Position numbers and translations under genes: made by a program
In this document: one piece after another, positions 44,495 to 52,413 of the stretch
Layout of the letters: every line of letters starts with the position of its first letter
Position numbering within the stretch: the stretch's first letter is position 1
From: an uncultured Robinsoniella sp.
GTDB lineage: Bacteria; Bacillota; Clostridia; Lachnospirales; Lachnospiraceae
Direction of reading: 5' to 3'
NCBI GenBank assembly: GCA_900540475.1
Contig: UQGG01000018.1
Location: 65,323 to 129,322 of the forward strand
Length of the DNA stretch: 64,000 nucleotides
Notes under the pieces: model-generated
Told to the model about the DNA's origin: nothing
Database searches by the model: none
What the model saw: the letters and a program-made list of their open reading frames with translations, nothing else

Positions 44495-45232
44495 CTATTC
44501 TGCGATTCCTTCTGCAACCATTAAGTCTTTTACCATTTCCAGGTCCTTTGGTGTATCCACAGACACCGTTCTGCAGTCTACATCCACAAATTTTACATTT
44601 TTGTGATGTTCAATGTAGCGGATCAGGTCGCACTCTTCCACTTTCTCCAGCATGCTCTGTGGGGTGGTTACAAAGAAATCCAGTGCTTCCTTTGTAAATG
44701 CACAGATTCCAACAAATTTTTTATAATCGAATTCCAGGCTTCCTTTTGGATATGGGAGGGGGCTTCTGGATGTATAGAGTCCGTCACCTGCTTCATTTGC
44801 TATCATTTTAATGTTCGTAAAATCGATGACTTCCGGTCCTGTTTTAATGGTGGTCATTGCATTGGCAACGAAGAATCCCGGCGTATTTTTTGCCGTTTCC
44901 ACTACTTTTTCAATTGCCTGGGCTTCGATTAACGGTTCGTCTCCGCCGATAAACACATAGATATCTGCCGGAATCTTATCGGATACTTCATGTGTCCGCT
45001 CTGTGGGATTGGTGTGCTTTTCGCTTGTCATCAGTACCTTGAATCCATAACCGGTGCAGACGTCATAAATTTCCTGATTGTCAGTTGCCACATATACTTC
45101 ATCGAAGTTGCTTACCTTGCTTACCTGCTGATATACCCACCAGATCATTGGCTTGCCGTGAAGATCCGCCAATGGTTTTCCCGGAAATCTGCTTGATTTG
45201 TATCTCGATGGTATTACTCCTACTACTTTCAT
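44495..45232 (-). CDS. KdsB-like CMP-ulosonate cytidylyltransferase
   Basis: A 245-residue cytidylyltransferase of the CMP-Kdo synthetase family. It has the CTP-binding VIPSRYKSSRFPGKPL loop, IGGDEPLI for metal and sugar binding, a SRSPLPYPKG segment where KdsB has SRAPIPW, and TVSVDTPKDL near the end. KdsB activates 3-deoxy-manno-octulosonate as CMP-Kdo for LPS in Gram-negatives; in a wall-polymer locus of a Gram-positive its substrate is probably another 2-keto-3-deoxy acid. It overlaps the DUF115 gene by 4 nt (ATGA), with GGAGG 9 nt before the ATG. The KdsB helix-strand EQLRVL is replaced by an EECDLIRYIEHH segment. Confidence 0.83.
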   Translation of the reverse strand: MKVVGVIPSRYKSSRFPGKPLADLHGKPMIWWVYQQVSKVSNFDEVYVATDNQEIYDVCTGYGFKVLMTSEKHTNPTERTHEVSDKIPADIYVFIGGDEPLIEAQAIEKVVETAKNTPGFFVANAMTTIKTGPEVIDFTNIKMIANEAGDGLYTSRSPLPYPKGSLEFDYKKFVGICAFTKEALDFFVTTPQSMLEKVEECDLIRYIEHHKNVKFVDVDCRTVSVDTPKDLEMVKDLMVAEGIAE

Positions 45233-46140
45233 GCGTTCACGCCTCCTATTATGTCATCCAGGTTTACACGTTCATATGACTCCAGAGCGCCTCCTCTGGT
45301 TGCATTGTAAATCTTGACATCTCTCTCATTTGCAAAATCATTTAATTTATTATAAGCAAAAATTGCTTTCTGCCTGTAATATTCAGAAACTTCTTCTTTG
45401 GTCAGATCCTGTGCTTTCAACCGGTTCTCAATCCGCTTTACATCCATCTGTTTCATATCATCGCTCAGATAATCTTTAATAAAATGGCTGTCTTTAGCCA
45501 GACTGGAGGTACAGTCCACACCGATGAGATAAATCTCTTTAAATCCCATGTAAATAGCCAGTTCTATCATAAAGGACATAACGGTAGCACCTGACGGAAC
45601 ATAATAAGAGAGGAAATTATCGCTGATCTTATAGGGTTCTTTTGCCACATTGTAGACATAGGTGCTGTCCTTCGGTCTCTTTTTCATATAGTGGTAAGCA
45701 GTCAGATTCACAAAGAAAGGTGCCTCCACATGTTCTGCGATCTCTTCTGACAGATTTTTCGCAAACATTACATCGATCAGGCAATGATATGTGGGTCTCC
45801 ACTTCGTCTGGTTAAATATTTTATAAACCATGTTACAGCCAATCGTCGTCTCATCTTTGATCAGATCCAGATCACTGCTGGTTAAGCTTGGACCATTGCC
45901 TACCAGAAAGCAGCGCTCCCCTTTGTGCTTATCCTTATAGGACTTTAAACGCTTACTGTTTGCCAACAGACAGATACCTCTGCCGCGAAATACACCGGAT
46001 AATCGAAAGTAACCTTCTTTTGTTTTCTTAAATACCAGTTTTAAAAACTTTTTAATTTGCCGAAAACCTTTTTTTATAACTTTAATTACCTTTCTCACGC
46101 GCCAGCCAATGCCGACTTTCAGTTTTTCTGTGAATCCCAT
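45229..46140 (-). CDS. DUF115 / MptE-like protein, candidate CMP-sugar transferase
   Basis: A 303-residue protein. A basic amphipathic N-terminus (about 5-45) may lie on the membrane. The DUF115/MptE-like domain has FLVGNGPSL (about 78-86), IGCNMVYKIF, a PTYHCLIDVMF stretch and IYLIGVDCTSS (about 195-205). The family is related in fold to GT42 sialyltransferases and to Maf proteins that attach nonulosonic acids, so transfer of a CMP-activated sugar is a reasonable guess, helped by its coupling to the KdsB-like gene. Start: ATG at 46140 with GAGGTG upstream, not the in-frame codon at 46179. Confidence 0.72.
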   Translation of the reverse strand: MGFTEKLKVGIGWRVRKVIKVIKKGFRQIKKFLKLVFKKTKEGYFRLSGVFRGRGICLLANSKRLKSYKDKHKGERCFLVGNGPSLTSSDLDLIKDETTIGCNMVYKIFNQTKWRPTYHCLIDVMFAKNLSEEIAEHVEAPFFVNLTAYHYMKKRPKDSTYVYNVAKEPYKISDNFLSYYVPSGATVMSFMIELAIYMGFKEIYLIGVDCTSSLAKDSHFIKDYLSDDMKQMDVKRIENRLKAQDLTKEEVSEYYRQKAIFAYNKLNDFANERDVKIYNATRGGALESYERVNLDDIIGGVNA

Positions 46141-46262
46141 ATTACACCTCTGACTTCTATTAATTTCTTTAAAATACATGCTTTGACTATTTTTTAATTT
46201 ATTCCTGCCATTTATCGAATCTTAAATTCCTAGTACATGTTATTAGTACTGTCTGGCTGTAA

Positions 46263-47546
46263 TTACTGCTTAGCCGGAATACAGATATCCAATACTTTCT
46301 TGCTGGTATCCGGTCCGTCCAGATAATTAAATTTCCGGTTAAATGCCTGATACTTTTCATCCACGGTAAAGTCTGCGAACAGGTCTGTAATCGATTGTGC
46401 AAGTTTGTTCTCTTCCTGGATAATCGGTCCCGGAAGTTCTTTCAGATCCAGATAAAAGCCACGGATCTGATTCATATACTCGTCCAGATCATACATGTAG
46501 AATAATACCGGTCTTTTCAGATTGGCAAAATCGAAAAATGCGCTGGAATAGTCGGTTATCAGCATATCACTGACTACGTACAGTTCATTGATGTCATTGT
46601 GTTCCGATACATCCACGATTCTTTCCGGATAGCGGTATTCTCCCGTAAATTTATTCAGATGGTGGGTTCGGAATAAGATCACGTATTCGTCTCCCAGCTT
46701 CTCCACCAGGGCATCCAGATCCACGTGCTGCTGATAGAGATATCCCTGCCCTTCCACATACTGGTTATCTCTCCAGGTAGGAACATAGAGGATCGCCTTT
46801 TTATCTTTACCAATGTGGAAGAGTTCTTTTAATCGTTCCACATCCTCACTGGTGTGGGTGAAAAGGAAATCATTCCTGGGATATCCGGTTTCCAGAAGGA
46901 TTCCTTCTTTGCCAAATTTGGAAATTCCAAAAGAAGTATCAAATTTTTCACTTGCAAACTTGGAAGGGGACAGAAAATAATCCAGCTTCCTCACATGCTG
47001 CTTATATTTATTATAGTTTTCCTTCAGTGTACGTTTTTTATCACTGTCAAATTCAATATCCAGTCCCAGCCTTTTTAAAGGCGTTCCATGCCATGTCTGA
47101 ATGACAACCTGATCCTTTTTCGGATAGAGATAATTCGTTACTGAGGCGTTGCATACCCAGTATTTGGCCTTCGCATGATATTCATAATACTTTTTGGAAC
47201 GTACCTTCGTAATGAACGTATTCCTGTTCTCTTTTAGAAACTCAAAGTTCTTTGTATTCTTAAACACCCATACAAATTGAAAATCCCTGTATGCCTCATC
47301 CTTTAGCATCGCCTCATAAAGTGCTCTTGGACTGTCTCCATACTGGGAACCGAAAAATCCGGTAAAGATAACCATATGACTGTCTGTAGGCGTCTTCATA
47401 CCATACCAGGTACATTTCAGCCTCCGCATCAGATACACATATTTCCGGTAGAATTTTAATACCGCCGGATGATTGTTGCTGCACTTTTTCAGAGTTCTTT
47501 TGATTTTACCATGCAGTCTACCTGCTAAACTTTTGTTCTTTGACAT
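46263..47546 (-). CDS. CDP-glycerol glycerophosphotransferase family (TagF/TagB-like), copy 1
   Basis: A 427-residue Glyphos_transf protein that adds glycerol-phosphate (or a related polyol-phosphate) from a CDP-activated donor to a lipid-linked acceptor. The C-terminal GT-B-like domain carries TWHGTPLKRLG (catalytic-type His), LFRTHHL, and TDYSSAFFDF with NLKRPVLFY. The N-terminal part holds FxGFFGSQYGDSPRALY-like sequence. The ATG at 47546 has AGGAGG 7 nt upstream and is preferred over the ATG two codons earlier. It lies downstream of tagH in the tagD operon. Confidence 0.9.
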   Translation of the reverse strand: MSKNKSLAGRLHGKIKRTLKKCSNNHPAVLKFYRKYVYLMRRLKCTWYGMKTPTDSHMVIFTGFFGSQYGDSPRALYEAMLKDEAYRDFQFVWVFKNTKNFEFLKENRNTFITKVRSKKYYEYHAKAKYWVCNASVTNYLYPKKDQVVIQTWHGTPLKRLGLDIEFDSDKKRTLKENYNKYKQHVRKLDYFLSPSKFASEKFDTSFGISKFGKEGILLETGYPRNDFLFTHTSEDVERLKELFHIGKDKKAILYVPTWRDNQYVEGQGYLYQQHVDLDALVEKLGDEYVILFRTHHLNKFTGEYRYPERIVDVSEHNDINELYVVSDMLITDYSSAFFDFANLKRPVLFYMYDLDEYMNQIRGFYLDLKELPGPIIQEENKLAQSITDLFADFTVDEKYQAFNRKFNYLDGPDTSKKVLDICIPAKQ

Positions 47547-47583
47547 GCACATGCCTCCTGCTTTTATTCCAGCGGACAGCAAT

Positions 47584-47635
47584 CCAAATGGCAATCCTTG
47601 CAGATCCATTTGGCAGCTGCCGGGATACCCCCGGC
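47584..47635. repeat. Two hairpins between tagH and the downstream glycerophosphotransferase
   Basis: CCAAATGG (47584-47591) with CCATTTGG (47606-47613), and GCCGGG (47619-47624) with CCCGGC (47630-47635). There is no T-run, so these are not a simple terminator; an mRNA-processing or regulatory element is possible. Confidence 0.5.
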
Positions 47636-47678
47636 TCCCGCGATGTTATCATCATAATTTCGTTAGACGCGCTTTGGT

Positions 47679-48410
47679 CTACTGCATAAATTCTTCATAC
47701 ACCGGAAGTACTTCTTCTGCAGTCCCAAGCATCTTCACTTCTCCGTCATGCAGCCAGAGAATCCGGTCGCACAAGGAACGAAGCGTATCGTTATTATGAG
47801 AAACAATTACAACAGTCCGATCCTTTTCACTGATCAGCTCTTTCATCTTGCGGTAACTCTTCTTTTTAAATTTTGCATCACCGACACTTAAAACCTCGTC
47901 TATCAACATAATATCGGTCTTTAAAATAGCCGTAATGGAAAACGCAAGCTTGGAATACATACCGCTGGAATAGGTCTTAACCGGCATGTTGATAAACTTG
48001 CCCAGTCCCGCAAATTCTATGATTTCCGGCATCTGTCTGCGCACTTCTTCCTCTGAGAAGCCAAGGAGCATTCCGGAAAGCATAATATTTTCCTTACCGG
48101 ACAGGCTTTTCTGGAAACCGACTCCAATGGACAGAAGGGATACGGAATGCCCATAGAGGTCAATTGTTCCAGCATCCGGTGAAAATATTCCTGCGATAGC
48201 ACGGAGCATTGTGGATTTACCGCTGCCGTTCTTCCCTACAATCCCGAGAATTTCTCCTTCCCGTACCTGAAATGAAACATTTTTTACCGCCTCATGAACT
48301 TCCGTTTTTGTCTTCTTTAATTTAAAAAAGTTCTTTTTGATGGAATATGCATTTAAGCATTTATATGAAATATTAAGACCTTCCACCTTAATCGCATTTT
48401 CAACACTCAT
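47679..48410 (-). CDS. tagH: Teichoic acid / polysaccharide ABC exporter, ATP-binding subunit
   Basis: A 243-residue ABC ATPase of the TagH/Wzt/KpsT type. Walker A is GIVGKNGSGKSTML (about 55-68), the signature is YSSGMYSKLAFS, Walker B is IMLIDEVLSVGD, and the switch His is in VIVSHN. It powers export of a lipid-linked polymer. It lacks the long C-terminal extension of B. subtilis TagH, so it should not hold a chain-recognition domain. It starts directly after the permease stop, with AAGGTGATATAG before the ATG. Confidence 0.92.
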   Translation of the reverse strand: MSVENAIKVEGLNISYKCLNAYSIKKNFFKLKKTKTEVHEAVKNVSFQVREGEILGIVGKNGSGKSTMLRAIAGIFSPDAGTIDLYGHSVSLLSIGVGFQKSLSGKENIMLSGMLLGFSEEEVRRQMPEIIEFAGLGKFINMPVKTYSSGMYSKLAFSITAILKTDIMLIDEVLSVGDAKFKKKSYRKMKELISEKDRTVVIVSHNNDTLRSLCDRILWLHDGEVKMLGTAEEVLPVYEEFMQ

Positions 48411-49202
48411 CTATATCACCTTCACGTAACTGTTTTCATATTTGTAAATCACCCGCACTCCTATGCAAGACAAAATAAATCCGACCGCCAGCCACATTAA
48501 CATAAATTTATGATGAGGGAACTGGGAATACAGCATTGTCCGTCGCAGGGAGTACATGATAAATGCAGCAGGGTTAAAATTAAGCAGCAGATTCTTAATC
48601 GGCACCGGAATCTGGCTCATGGAATCGATGGCATAAAACACACCTGACATATAGAAGATCAATTTTAAAAATACCGTTAATATATTCTGCAGATCTTCAA
48701 TAAACACACCAAAATGGCATACGATTGCACTAATCCCGAATGTAAACAGACACAAAATTATAATCAGCGGAAAGAAATATAAGATCTTAAAGCTGAACGG
48801 TACTCTCCAGATGACCATCATGATAATAACCAGTCCAAAAGAAACCATCATTTTAAATCCATTTACCAGCATATTTTTTAATATCAGCATATACTTGGGT
48901 ACATAAACCTTTGAAACTACTGCACTATTGCTTTTTACAACCCTTACACTGCTGATCACGACTTTGTTAAAGAAATTCCAGACAGACAGACCGATAAATA
49001 CATAGATCGGGAAAAAATCTATTTTTTTATTGCTGAAAACAATCTGGGCAATAAAAGTATATACCATCATAAAAAGCAGCGGGTCTAATATCCACCACAG
49101 CCAGTTTAAATAGGAACTGGCTACTTCCGATTTCAGCTCCGATCTGGCAGCATACATGGTATATTGATAAAATTTTTTAATATCACTTATAAATCGTTTC
49201 AT
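48411..49202 (-). CDS. tagG: Teichoic acid / polysaccharide ABC exporter, permease subunit
   Basis: A 263-residue ABC-2 type permease with about six helices (first near 30-55, last near 230-255). YLNWLWWILDPLLFM near the N-terminus and MSGVFYAIDSM in the middle are characteristic of TagG/Wzm/KpsM. It moves a completed undecaprenyl-linked polymer out with the adjoining ATPase. AGGAG lies 12 nt before the ATG. The gene follows tagD by 14 nt, which links export to glycerol-phosphate chemistry. Confidence 0.92.
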   Translation of the reverse strand: MKRFISDIKKFYQYTMYAARSELKSEVASSYLNWLWWILDPLLFMMVYTFIAQIVFSNKKIDFFPIYVFIGLSVWNFFNKVVISSVRVVKSNSAVVSKVYVPKYMLILKNMLVNGFKMMVSFGLVIIMMVIWRVPFSFKILYFFPLIIILCLFTFGISAIVCHFGVFIEDLQNILTVFLKLIFYMSGVFYAIDSMSQIPVPIKNLLLNFNPAAFIMYSLRRTMLYSQFPHHKFMLMWLAVGFILSCIGVRVIYKYENSYVKVI

Positions 49203-49216
49203 GAATTTTCCGGCTC

Positions 49217-49606
49217 CTATTTCTTTAAATCCTGTTTTATCTGAGTAGTGGAGATCTCTGGGGTTCTGGGCAGATATACCACATCGCAGTATTCTTTCAG
49301 GAAATCAAACTTTCCCTCCCAGTCATCTCCCATTACAAACGTATCCACTTTAAATTCTTTCACATCGCTGATCTTCTGGTCCCAGGAATTCTCGGGGATT
49401 ACCAGATCTACATAGCGGATTGACTCCAGCAGCCTTTTTCTTTCACTGTATGGAAAATAGCATTTTTTTTGTTTTTCATCCCAGTTAAATTCATCTGTAG
49501 ACAAAGCTACAATCAGGTAGTCTCCAAGCGCTTTGGCTCTCTGAAGCAGATTCACATGTCCATAGTGGAGTAAATCATATGTTCCGTAGGTTATAATTTT
49601 TTTCAT
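49217..49606 (-). CDS. tagD: Glycerol-3-phosphate cytidylyltransferase
   Basis: A 129-residue nucleotidyltransferase, the exact length of B. subtilis TagD, that makes CDP-glycerol from CTP and sn-glycerol-3-phosphate. The HXGH-type motif is TYGTYDLLHYGHVNLL (about 5-20), and the C-terminal motif is RTPEISTTQIK, where TagD usually has RTEGISTT. The start ATG at 49606 gives the family's usual MKKIITYG beginning; the frame at 49618 adds four residues. It heads an operon and is preceded by a structured leader with its own promoter. Confidence 0.93.
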   Translation of the reverse strand: MKKIITYGTYDLLHYGHVNLLQRAKALGDYLIVALSTDEFNWDEKQKKCYFPYSERKRLLESIRYVDLVIPENSWDQKISDVKEFKVDTFVMGDDWEGKFDFLKEYCDVVYLPRTPEISTTQIKQDLKK

Positions 49607-49621
49607 CTTTATGCCCATCGC

Positions 49622-49690
49622 ATACCGCAGGTTAAACTACGGTACCGCCACAATAAAACAGGTTGAAAGAATCACAGTGTGGCTTCCTTT
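49622..49690 (-). promoter_or_regulatory. Conserved structured RNA leader, copy 2 (upstream of tagD)
   Basis: On the minus strand AAAGGA, then stem P1 GCCAC (49683-49679) with GTGGC (49651-49647), enclosing CTGTGATTCTTT and ACCTGTTTTA. One nt later hairpin P2 pairs GTACCGTAG (49645-49637) with CTGCGGTAT (49630-49622) over a 6-nt loop. P2 ends 15 nt before the ATG. The same architecture occurs at 61500-61567 with compensatory changes in P2. Confidence 0.75.
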
Positions 49691-49771
49691 CTAATTCTTT
49701 TTTTCTTTCAACGTTTCACTTCATCTAACGGTAAGTCTTAAGATTTCCAAAACAATCCAGACATTCCAGAT

Positions 49772-49800
49772 ATTATATCATACAACATTTCCCGGCGCAA
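49772..49800 (-). promoter_or_regulatory. Promoter of the tagD operon
   Basis: TTGCGC (49800-49795), 17 nt, then TATAAT (49777-49772) preceded by TGA (extended -10) on the minus strand. The start point should be near 49765, giving a leader of about 160 nt. Confidence 0.65.
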
Positions 49801-49919
49801 CTCCCGGCTAGTGGCTCCCAGCGTAAATACGTCGATATATAATGTCTGATATCTGCGTCAGGTGTGCGTCTGTGAATCGACGGCGCAGTGGGCTGCGACT
49901 AGCTTGGAAGCTGTTACGC

Positions 49920-51161
49920 TCAGGATTTAATACAGGTTTCCAGCACGGCGCGGCTTGCATTTTCTCCGCTGTGGGGATTGTATATTTCATTAAAATGTCT
50001 GTAGTTTTCATCATATTGGAATTCTTCCATGGCTTCCCGGATAGCACCGGGCAATTCATCTTCTGACTTTATAATTTTCCCAGGCAGGGTATCGATATCA
50101 ATATAGAAGTCCCGCATCTCGTTTTTATATTGTTCAAAATCATACATATAGTAAATGATTGGTCGTTTCAGGTTGGCGTAATCAAAAAAGACACTGGAAT
50201 AATCCGTCATAAGCAGATCGCTGACAATGTACAGATCATTAATATCCCCATATTCCGAAACATCGATTACAAATCCGTCATACTGTTTCAGATCAATAAC
50301 ATTTTTGATGAAGTAGTGGGTCCGAAACAAGATGACGCATTCCTCCTGGAATCGTTCCTGGAGAACCGCAAAATCCAGTCCCAGACTGTAGGTACAGCCA
50401 ACGCCCACCTCCTGCATGCTGTCACGCCAGGTAGGTGCGTACAAAATCACCTTTTTCCCCTGGGGGATGCGCAGTTTCCGCTTAATAGCTTCTGCCTGTT
50501 CCTCTGTATACTGATAAAGAAAATCATTTCTGGGATATCCTTTTTCTACAAATATATGCTCTTTTCCAAGGGCTTTCAGGTTAAATGCGGAGGTAATCTT
50601 TTCTGTATAAAATGGGGACGGTGAAATTATATAATCATATTTCATCGCATCGTATTCATACTCCCTGTTCAGTTCCCGTTCTTCCTGGGCTCCACCCTTA
50701 TGCACCTTAACATCAAATCCCAACCGCTTAAGGGGAGTGCCATGCCAGCACTGGATATAGACCTGATCCTTTTTTTTCTGAATTTCATCCAGCATTCTGC
50801 TGTTTGTCACCCAGTATTTCGCTGAAGCCGCATAACGGAAATACTTCTTGCTTCTATGGCGGATTACAATGGTATCTTTCCGTTCTGCCAATTCCCGGTA
50901 ACACTCCGGATCTTCAAAAGCCCATACTTTCTTATAGTCATCGTACCTGCTGTCCCGGATCATCTCTTCATATACCGCCTTGGGACTGCAGCTGTAACTC
51001 CTGCCCTTGTATGATTCAAATAAAATCAATTTTTCCTGGGTTGCATATCGATTTTCATACTCCAGTTTATTCCGCGTCCTCCGGTAAAAACTGCGCAGCC
51101 TTACACAGGCTTCCCTTACAGCCGGATTGGCACTTAGCATTTTCAGTATTTCTTTTTTCAT
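49920..51161 (-). CDS. CDP-glycerol glycerophosphotransferase family (TagF/TagB-like), copy 2
   Basis: A 413-residue Glyphos_transf protein with CWHGTPLKRLGFDV, LFRTHYFI and TDYSSVFFDYANLKRPIIYY, the same signature set as the 46263 product, to which it is clearly paralogous. It should add or extend a polyol-phosphate on a lipid-linked acceptor. It begins with ATG 51161 (GAGGAA upstream); the in-frame start at 51188 adds nine residues. It is the last gene of the unit that starts at 61489; no terminator is evident after it, so readthrough into the tagD unit is possible. Confidence 0.9.
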   Translation of the reverse strand: MKKEILKMLSANPAVREACVRLRSFYRRTRNKLEYENRYATQEKLILFESYKGRSYSCSPKAVYEEMIRDSRYDDYKKVWAFEDPECYRELAERKDTIVIRHRSKKYFRYAASAKYWVTNSRMLDEIQKKKDQVYIQCWHGTPLKRLGFDVKVHKGGAQEERELNREYEYDAMKYDYIISPSPFYTEKITSAFNLKALGKEHIFVEKGYPRNDFLYQYTEEQAEAIKRKLRIPQGKKVILYAPTWRDSMQEVGVGCTYSLGLDFAVLQERFQEECVILFRTHYFIKNVIDLKQYDGFVIDVSEYGDINDLYIVSDLLMTDYSSVFFDYANLKRPIIYYMYDFEQYKNEMRDFYIDIDTLPGKIIKSEDELPGAIREAMEEFQYDENYRHFNEIYNPHSGENASRAVLETCIKS

Positions 51162-51217
51162 GGGTTCCTCTTTTACTTTCCTGTTCAAAACGCACTAAAG
51201 CCTGTCTTACCACACTC

Positions 51218-52405
51218 TTATTTGCTGATTCCTGCAAATTTCAACAGTCTTTGACAGTTTCCCCCGCCTTTGTAATGATTTACCTTGTCATTGATTTCCC
51301 GGCGTTTATCTTTATAGGCATCTCTGCCTTCCATACAATTTTCTAAAAATTTATAGAAACCTTCCTGGCTTTCAATAATCTCACCCGGCATATAATCCAG
51401 GGGATTGTCCACTACAAATCCTCTGTGGCTTCCGTACTCTTTCATATCCTCTACGATAAAAGCCTCCGGTTTATCCAGCAGTAAATAGTCAAAATAAACC
51501 GAGGAATAATCTGTTATCAAAGCATCTGTGTCTTTTAACAGACGGTATAACCGGACTCTTTTCTGATCCAGATAAGCGTTAGTCAAAATTTTAATATTGC
51601 TCATATCTTTAACCGCCAGCGCCTCCAGATTCTGTGCCGGATGAAGTTTGATCAGAAGAAGGCTGTTCTGCGCCTCCATATAAGCATTTAACTTTGTAAA
51701 GCTCTCTGCTGTATGGAACAGGGGAATCCCGGCATTTTTCACGAAATCCTCACTGGAATCCATAATCAGTTTATCATGTGAAATGCGGTAAGTGGGCATC
51801 CATGCAAATACCTTGTTATAATCTTCTTTTACAATGTCCAGCTTATGAAATTCATCTTTTTTCGAAAACAGATCATCATTTCTGGGATGACCGGCAATGA
51901 TTACCTGATTCAGTTTACAGTCAAATGCCTCCGCCATAATCGGGCGGAACATTTCACTTGGTGCTGTTAAGTACGTGAAAAAATCATAGTGGTAATCCCC
52001 AAGCTTGTCCTCCAGCATATGATTGATCTTTTTTAAGGGGGTCCCATGCCAGTAGTCGATAGACACCTGGTCTTTGGTCGGCATAATCGCCAGTATTTCC
52101 CCATGGTAAAAAATAAATCCTGCGGTCATGATTTCCTTTAAGCTTCCCGCCAGATTCACAAACCGCACATTTTTTCTCACCAGTTTCTGATAATCCTGTG
52201 GTTTCCCAACCGCACAGACAATCTCATATTTTTCATAAAATTTATGACTCATCAGATAGCCAAACAGTGTTTCGCTGTTATCGTAAAGTTCTCCTTTACA
52301 GAAGATCAGAATTTTCTTTTTATTTTTGGGAATTATTTTATTCACTGCCGATAACACGGATCCTCCGGCAAAATATATTTTCCGCTTTGCTCTTCCTTTA
52401 ACCAT
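51218..52405 (-). CDS. CDP-glycerol glycerophosphotransferase family, copy 3 (more divergent)
   Basis: A 395-residue Glyphos_transf protein with YWHGTPLKKINHM, LIKLHPAQNL and TDYSSVYFDYLLLDKP. It differs from the other two copies in the N-terminal half, which has ICAVGKPQDYQKL-like sequence, so it may prime rather than extend, or use another polyol. AGGAG precedes the ATG by 6 nt. The gene lies 8 nt after the GT2 gene. Confidence 0.88.
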   Translation of the reverse strand: MVKGRAKRKIYFAGGSVLSAVNKIIPKNKKKILIFCKGELYDNSETLFGYLMSHKFYEKYEIVCAVGKPQDYQKLVRKNVRFVNLAGSLKEIMTAGFIFYHGEILAIMPTKDQVSIDYWHGTPLKKINHMLEDKLGDYHYDFFTYLTAPSEMFRPIMAEAFDCKLNQVIIAGHPRNDDLFSKKDEFHKLDIVKEDYNKVFAWMPTYRISHDKLIMDSSEDFVKNAGIPLFHTAESFTKLNAYMEAQNSLLLIKLHPAQNLEALAVKDMSNIKILTNAYLDQKRVRLYRLLKDTDALITDYSSVYFDYLLLDKPEAFIVEDMKEYGSHRGFVVDNPLDYMPGEIIESQEGFYKFLENCMEGRDAYKDKRREINDKVNHYKGGGNCQRLLKFAGISK

Positions 52406-52413
52406 AAACGCTC

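Larger units (their letters stand above)
49607..49919. other. 313-bp gap holding the tagD leader and promoter
   Basis: From right to left it contains a GC-richer stretch after the glycerophosphotransferase stop (49801-49919) with a long-range inverted pair AGCGTAA/TTACGCT at its ends, the promoter (49772-49800), an AT-rich leader and the conserved element (49622-49690). I see no gene. Confidence 0.65.

Noticed and set aside
44495..45232. Evidence for LPS and thus a Gram-negative host
   Set aside because: No lipid A, Lpt or outer-membrane genes occur, while TagD, TagGH, Dlt-like and YfhO genes do; the KdsB-like gene alone does not show Kdo or LPS.
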